Shown piece after piece: positions 60,729-64,000 of a stretch of DNA of 64,000 nt. The stretch covers positions 1 to 64,000 of the forward strand of contig DATJQJ010000022.1 of the NCBI GenBank assembly GCA_035505975.1, given 5' to 3'. Each line of letters opens with the position of its first letter. Positions within the stretch are counted from its first letter, which is position 1. This DNA comes from CAIKOD01 sp035505975. GTDB taxonomy: Archaea > Halobacteriota > Methanomicrobia > Methanomicrobiales > Methanospirillaceae. A program made the translations under genes and the position numbers. The notes under the pieces were generated by a model, which was not told the origin of the DNA, did not search any database, and worked only from the letters and a program-made list of their open reading frames with translations.

Positions 60729-61571
60729 TCACCGGCGCGTAATATCGCAGACCCAGCGGTCGTAGATAATGTCCCTCTTGTTCTCGAAGACTGTGACATT
60801 GCGATCCCTTGCTTTCACCCATTCTTCCACCATCCGGGCTTCTTTCTCGGTCCCCAGGGTGATCAGGGTGTTCTCTGTCAGGGATATGATCTCTGCCGTG
60901 ATCTCCTCCCACAGTTCCGCGGTAAAAGGATTGATATCCCCAAACATCAGCCCGAGGCCGTACCGGGCATTGGCAACGTACCGGCTGGCTATCCGGGCGT
61001 CGATCAGCATCGTCTCGCCCGGCATCAGGCGTTGTTTCGAAAGACCGAGCGATAGGAGGGATGCGTCGTTGTCGAACGATACCGGGGAGAACCCTGACTC
61101 GCGGAGTATTTTCGAGCCCACGCCTGAACCGCAGCAATAGTCGAGGCAGATAGCCCCCTGTTTTTCCGGTACACCCCAGACACTGCTGACCAGCTCCTTA
61201 ACCATTCCGGGGCGCCCGGGGTTCATGTCCTCCATGGCGGGCTCGATCGAGTGCATGATATCCAGGCTGTAATATTCCCGTACCGCTTCGGCCCAGACGG
61301 TCCTGTCTTCCTGCCAGATCTCACCGGCGGTCTCTTCGAACCGTTCGATCACGGCAACGGTCGGTTTTCTCAGGTGGAAGGACCCGGCATTCCATTTCAG
61401 CCCGTTCGAGACCGCCATGGCGATCGGGTCCTCTTTCTCGTCGACGAGGAGCCGGCCCTGGTCCCCCTCGGCCGCAATCAGGATATCGGTCCAGATATCG
61501 TCGGTCATATCGGCGAAGGCCGGCTCCACGAACCGGAAGCCAGGTGTTCCGAGGATCTCTTCAGCCTTCAT
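60729..61571 (-). CDS. Class I AdoMet-dependent methyltransferase
   Basis: A 280-residue protein. The AdoMet motif I is LDYCCGSGVGSKILRESG near residue 140, with SFDNDASLL as the acidic loop and LMFGDINPF downstream. The N-terminal 130 residues are unusual for the fold and carry ILGTPGFRFVEPAFADMTDD and DRTVWAEAVREYYSLD. Methanogens have such proteins of unknown substrate. ATG 61571 is preferred; upstream in-frame codons to 61703 lie in the gap after apgM. It follows apgM on the same strand by about 90 bases. Confidence 0.75.
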   Translation of the reverse strand: MKAEEILGTPGFRFVEPAFADMTDDIWTDILIAAEGDQGRLLVDEKEDPIAMAVSNGLKWNAGSFHLRKPTVAVIERFEETAGEIWQEDRTVWAEAVREYYSLDIMHSIEPAMEDMNPGRPGMVKELVSSVWGVPEKQGAICLDYCCGSGVGSKILRESGFSPVSFDNDASLLSLGLSKQRLMPGETMLIDARIASRYVANARYGLGLMFGDINPFTAELWEEITAEIISLTENTLITLGTEKEARMVEEWVKARDRNVTVFENKRDIIYDRWVCDITRR

Positions 61572-61662
61572 GGTCGCTCCGGTCGGATATGTCCGGAAAC
61601 CCGGCATCGAAAATTGTCGCATCGGCCGATGGAAACCCTGCCAGGGTGCACGGGTATCATAG

Positions 61663-62898
61663 TTATGCCCCGTATTTATGTGCTTTGTCGACGAGGTCGA
61701 CAATGATCGGCATCAGGTCGCAACCCCTGATCCGGTTCAATCCCCCGTCGGCACAATGGTACTCGTCGAAGTGCGTCACCCTGTCGACCCGGACCCCCTC
61801 GCCCCTGATCACGACAGGGACCGGGTCTGCACTGTGGTCCTTTATCGTGCACGGTGTGCTGTGGTCCGCGCAGATTACGAGGAGGAGATCCGGATCTTCG
61901 AGCAGAGGAGCGATGCTTTGGTCGATACGCTCGATAAATGCGGATTTCTCCCTCGAATGGCCGTCGTGCCCCGCTTCATCGGCACCCTTGATATTTATCA
62001 GTACAAAATCACGTTCCTTCAGTTCGGCGATCGCAGAACGGATTTTTGCATCGATATCTGAGTTCACCGATCCCGTCGTCCCTGGAACAGGTACATGCCT
62101 GAGACCGACCGACGTCCCGATGCCCGTGATCAACGATGCTGCTGAAATTACACTTCCGGAAAGGCCGTACCGTTCGGAAAACGGCTCGAAATGTCCCATC
62201 TCGCCTCCACCGCGAATAAGGACGGTATTCGCGGGTGCGAGCCCTTTCTCTACCCTTTCCCGGTTGACGGGATGATTATTGAGGATCCGCGTCGCCTGCG
62301 CGATGAACTGGTTCAAGACATACGCAGTTTTCTCGTCTCCCGGGTCGTCATGCAATGCGTTGAATTCGGGCGGCTGGACGCCCTCCTGCTTCGGGTCGTT
62401 CGAGGAGACGCAATACCCAAGCCCCTCTCCTTTCAGTGCGAGGGCCGCCCTGTGCCCGGCACCCGAACGAAAAATAAACGATACGCCTGTTTTTGAGAGA
62501 TCCACTCCCTTCTGGATGGCCGCTGAAAGCCCGGCGGTGTCGTGGATCCGCCCGGCCCGCCGGTCTGCCACAAGCCCACGGGAATCGAGGGTCGCATAAT
62601 TGCAACGGAACCCGATCATGCCCGGTTCCATGTGTATGCCGGTCCCTTCGGCTTCCAGCGGTCCGCGACCGGTGTAATAATCCTCAGGCGGATAGCCGAG
62701 GAGCGCGAGGTGGGCGGTGTCCGAACCCGGCCGCACTCCAGGTGCAATCGTATCCATTATTCCTGTGATGCCCTCCTCTGCCGCTCGGTCAAGGAACGGC
62801 GTCTTCGCCATCTGAAGCGGGGTTTTCCCGCCGAGGTCGGGGCAGGGGCGATCGGAGATGCCGTCGAGCACGAGCAGGACCACTTTATGTGCCGTCAT
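61663..62898 (-). CDS. apgM: 2,3-bisphosphoglycerate-independent phosphoglycerate mutase, archaeal
   Basis: A 411-residue enzyme interconverting 3- and 2-phosphoglycerate in glycolysis and gluconeogenesis. Its start KVVLLVLDGISDRPCPDLGG and TPFLDRAAEEGI, the catalytic Ser in RPGSDTAHLALLGY and the metal site GADEAGHDGH and CADHSTPC are those of the archaeal iPGM (alkaline-phosphatase fold). Length is normal. The gene follows rps3ae on the same strand after about 210 bases; short repeats of GCACGGTAC lie in that gap. Confidence 0.95.
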   Translation of the reverse strand: MTAHKVVLLVLDGISDRPCPDLGGKTPLQMAKTPFLDRAAEEGITGIMDTIAPGVRPGSDTAHLALLGYPPEDYYTGRGPLEAEGTGIHMEPGMIGFRCNYATLDSRGLVADRRAGRIHDTAGLSAAIQKGVDLSKTGVSFIFRSGAGHRAALALKGEGLGYCVSSNDPKQEGVQPPEFNALHDDPGDEKTAYVLNQFIAQATRILNNHPVNRERVEKGLAPANTVLIRGGGEMGHFEPFSERYGLSGSVISAASLITGIGTSVGLRHVPVPGTTGSVNSDIDAKIRSAIAELKERDFVLINIKGADEAGHDGHSREKSAFIERIDQSIAPLLEDPDLLLVICADHSTPCTIKDHSADPVPVVIRGEGVRVDRVTHFDEYHCADGGLNRIRGCDLMPIIVDLVDKAHKYGA

Positions 62899-63108
62899 CA
62901 GCGTGATGTTTGTTTCCGGACCAGTTATACCGCACGGTACCGTATTGCACGGTACTTCCCGGGCGAACCGATGATTCCGCTGCCGCCTCTTCCCTTCAAT
63001 GGAGCACCTTGCAATCGATCAAGGAATTATACGAAACCAAAATGAAAATTCAGGAACAGAAATCGAAAAAGGGAAAGTGTCCCTTAAAGGAACGGTTGCA
63101 TGCCTGTT

Positions 63109-63711
63109 TTACATGGCGACTGAAATGACGGGTATTTCCACCTTCGACTTGATGATCTCCACGCGCCTGATGGGGAAGACTTCCTTCAACATCTTGAAAA
63201 GCTCCTTCGAGATCTCCCCGGTGACGATATTGTTTACGAAGGCATTAATGTCCCCGTTCTGCACCTGTTCCATCACGTATTTCATGATGATACCCCTGAT
63301 CGCGTGAGTCTGTGAAAGGTTCGCGCGGGTAAGGGTATAACAGGTCACCGTGAGGAGGAGGTCCTTCCCGTCTTTGGTCGTTACCGGGATATGGGCATCG
63401 ATCCGTGAAGTCCTTCTCTTTACGAGCGAACGCAGGTAGTCACGGGTCACCTCATGGCCGACAAATTCGGTGTACGCCGAATCCCCGGCGACATTGGCGA
63501 CGCGGAACCTCATCTTGACGTTCTGCCGGGCGTAGTCGTTGATGATCTCTCCGAGCGTCGTCTGCATGACACGGCCGACGACGCTCTCAGGGTCGTTGGC
63601 GATTGTATCGCCAAGGTAGTATTTTCCGAGCTGGTCAGGGGTGTATACCTTGTACCAGCTCTTGGCCTTCCAGCCTTCAACTCTTCTTCCAATTTGTTTC
63701 TTTTTTGCCAT
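63109..63711 (-). CDS. rps3ae: Ribosomal protein S3Ae
   Basis: A 200-residue small-subunit protein of archaea and eukaryotes. Starting MAKKKQIGRRVEGWKAKSWY, it has QTTLGEIINDYARQNVKMRF, GHEVTRDYLRSLVKRRTSRI and IKSKVEIPVISVAM as conserved blocks. GGTGAT just before the ATG at 63711 fixes the start; a longer frame would enter serS. It lies ten bases after the serS stop, so the two are co-transcribed. Confidence 0.97.
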   Translation of the reverse strand: MAKKKQIGRRVEGWKAKSWYKVYTPDQLGKYYLGDTIANDPESVVGRVMQTTLGEIINDYARQNVKMRFRVANVAGDSAYTEFVGHEVTRDYLRSLVKRRTSRIDAHIPVTTKDGKDLLLTVTCYTLTRANLSQTHAIRGIIMKYVMEQVQNGDINAFVNNIVTGEISKELFKMLKEVFPIRRVEIIKSKVEIPVISVAM

Positions 63712-63721
63712 AATATCACCA

Positions 63722-64000
63722 TTAAAGGAATTTGAATAACTCTTTTGGTTCTCCGACAAGATCTGCAACGGCCCCCGGCCAGTTCCCGATATCGAGACCT
63801 TTCTGGGCCAGGAACGAAGCAGTCCACCGTTCAAGGCCGATCCCCGAACAACCGGACCAGCATTCGCTGCCACTCTGGATCTTCACATTGAACCCCTTCG
63901 GGTATTTGTCCCCGTTGATGCTCACGTTCTGGAACTCGAGCCAGCTCTTGTTGTACGGCAGCAGGGCTTCGTAATCCGTAGTCCCGATCCGTGAACCGCA
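63722..64000 (-). CDS. serS: Seryl-tRNA synthetase, methanogenic type (partial, 5' end outside window)
   Basis: The C-terminal 92 residues of a synthetase. The translation contains RIGTTDYEALLPY, SWLEFQNVSINGDKYPKGFN and then CWSGCSGIGLERWTASFLAQ, the class II motif 3 and zinc-site region of the unusual SerRS found in methanogens, where a zinc ion helps recognise serine. The frame stays open to the window edge. It is followed by rps3ae on the same strand. Its presence supports the methanogen identification. Confidence 0.92.
   Translation of the reverse strand, partial: CGSRIGTTDYEALLPYNKSWLEFQNVSINGDKYPKGFNVKIQSGSECWSGCSGIGLERWTASFLAQKGLDIGNWPGAVADLVGEPKELFKFL

Noticed and set aside
60544..61137. 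197-residue minus-strand frame overlapping the methyltransferase gene
   Set aside because: It lies in another frame of the true gene and runs into repeat copy F; no family motif or start signal.
62899..63108. GCACGGTAC direct repeats as a CRISPR or operator array
   Set aside because: Only two copies of a nine-base string are seen, without regular spacers; too little to call.

Overview
The window reads as a chromosomal segment of a methanogenic archaeon of the order Methanomicrobiales. Support: thiol:fumarate reductase (CoM/CoB) subunits tfrA/tfrB, a methanogenic-type seryl-tRNA synthetase, archaeal ribosomal proteins L37e and S3Ae, an Lsm protein, an archaeal SepF, an A1:U72 initiator tRNA, TATA-box promoters (several apparently leaderless), an F390-synthetase-like enzyme, and secreted PEGA/PKD/SBBP/dockerin proteins with Thr-Pro linkers. 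The species cannot be named from sequence alone. Gene content looks like ordinary chromosome; I see no phage, insertion sequence, CRISPR array or rRNA.

Layout. 0-1.6 kb: 5' end of a chorismate mutase gene, an M50 membrane protease, and a PDGLE protein preceded by a decapitated CbiM/NikM remnant. 2.4-5.5 kb: a tightly overlapping cbiMNQO cobalt-uptake operon with a palindromic operator candidate. 5.7-12.5 kb: a redox-defence island with three iron-sulfur flavoproteins, peroxiredoxin, AhpD-like protein, a 42-residue desulforedoxin, a rubredoxin-like protein, rubrerythrin and a glutaredoxin-thioredoxin reductase fusion; radC lies inside it. 12.6-14.5 kb: a solitary DNA methyltransferase and a polyprenol-kinase-like protein. 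14.9-24.7 kb: tfrBA, aspartokinase, purM, zpr1, sepF, a PUA protein, lsm, rpl37e, purF and the initiator tRNA-Met. 24.8-29.6 kb: thioredoxin, then a phospho-signalling block (HTH-FHA regulator, membrane Ser/Thr kinase with an exterior PEGA domain, PP2C phosphatase). 30-40 kb: a small secreted protein, Lhr-type helicase, ABC exporter, HEAT protein, class II LysRS and a Lon-family protease. 40.5-46.6 kb: three secreted proteins (three-repeat protein; SBBP/PKD/cohesin-like/dockerin protein; cohesin-like/PEGA protein). 46.8-53.3 kb: radical SAM-SPASM enzyme, a cobalamin protein carrying the CarH photoreceptor motifs, an F390-synthetase-like enzyme, TspO and class II photolyase. 54-64 kb: hypF, two HTH regulators with a zinc-finger helicase, a bPH protein, a methyltransferase, apgM, rps3ae and the 3' end of serS.

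Best candidates for something undescribed. (1) The 46.8-53.3 kb group: a B12 domain with W-x9-EH and ExHxxG but no MerR DNA-binding domain, together with TspO, photolyase and an F420-adenylylating-type enzyme, suggests a light/oxygen response in a methanogen. (2) A dispersed intergenic element of about 150-160 bp in six copies. Its central helix is kept by paired changes in both arms, which points to a structured RNA or folding DNA element. (3) A cohesin-like/dockerin pair of neighbouring secreted proteins. All functional statements come from motif reading; no database search was run.
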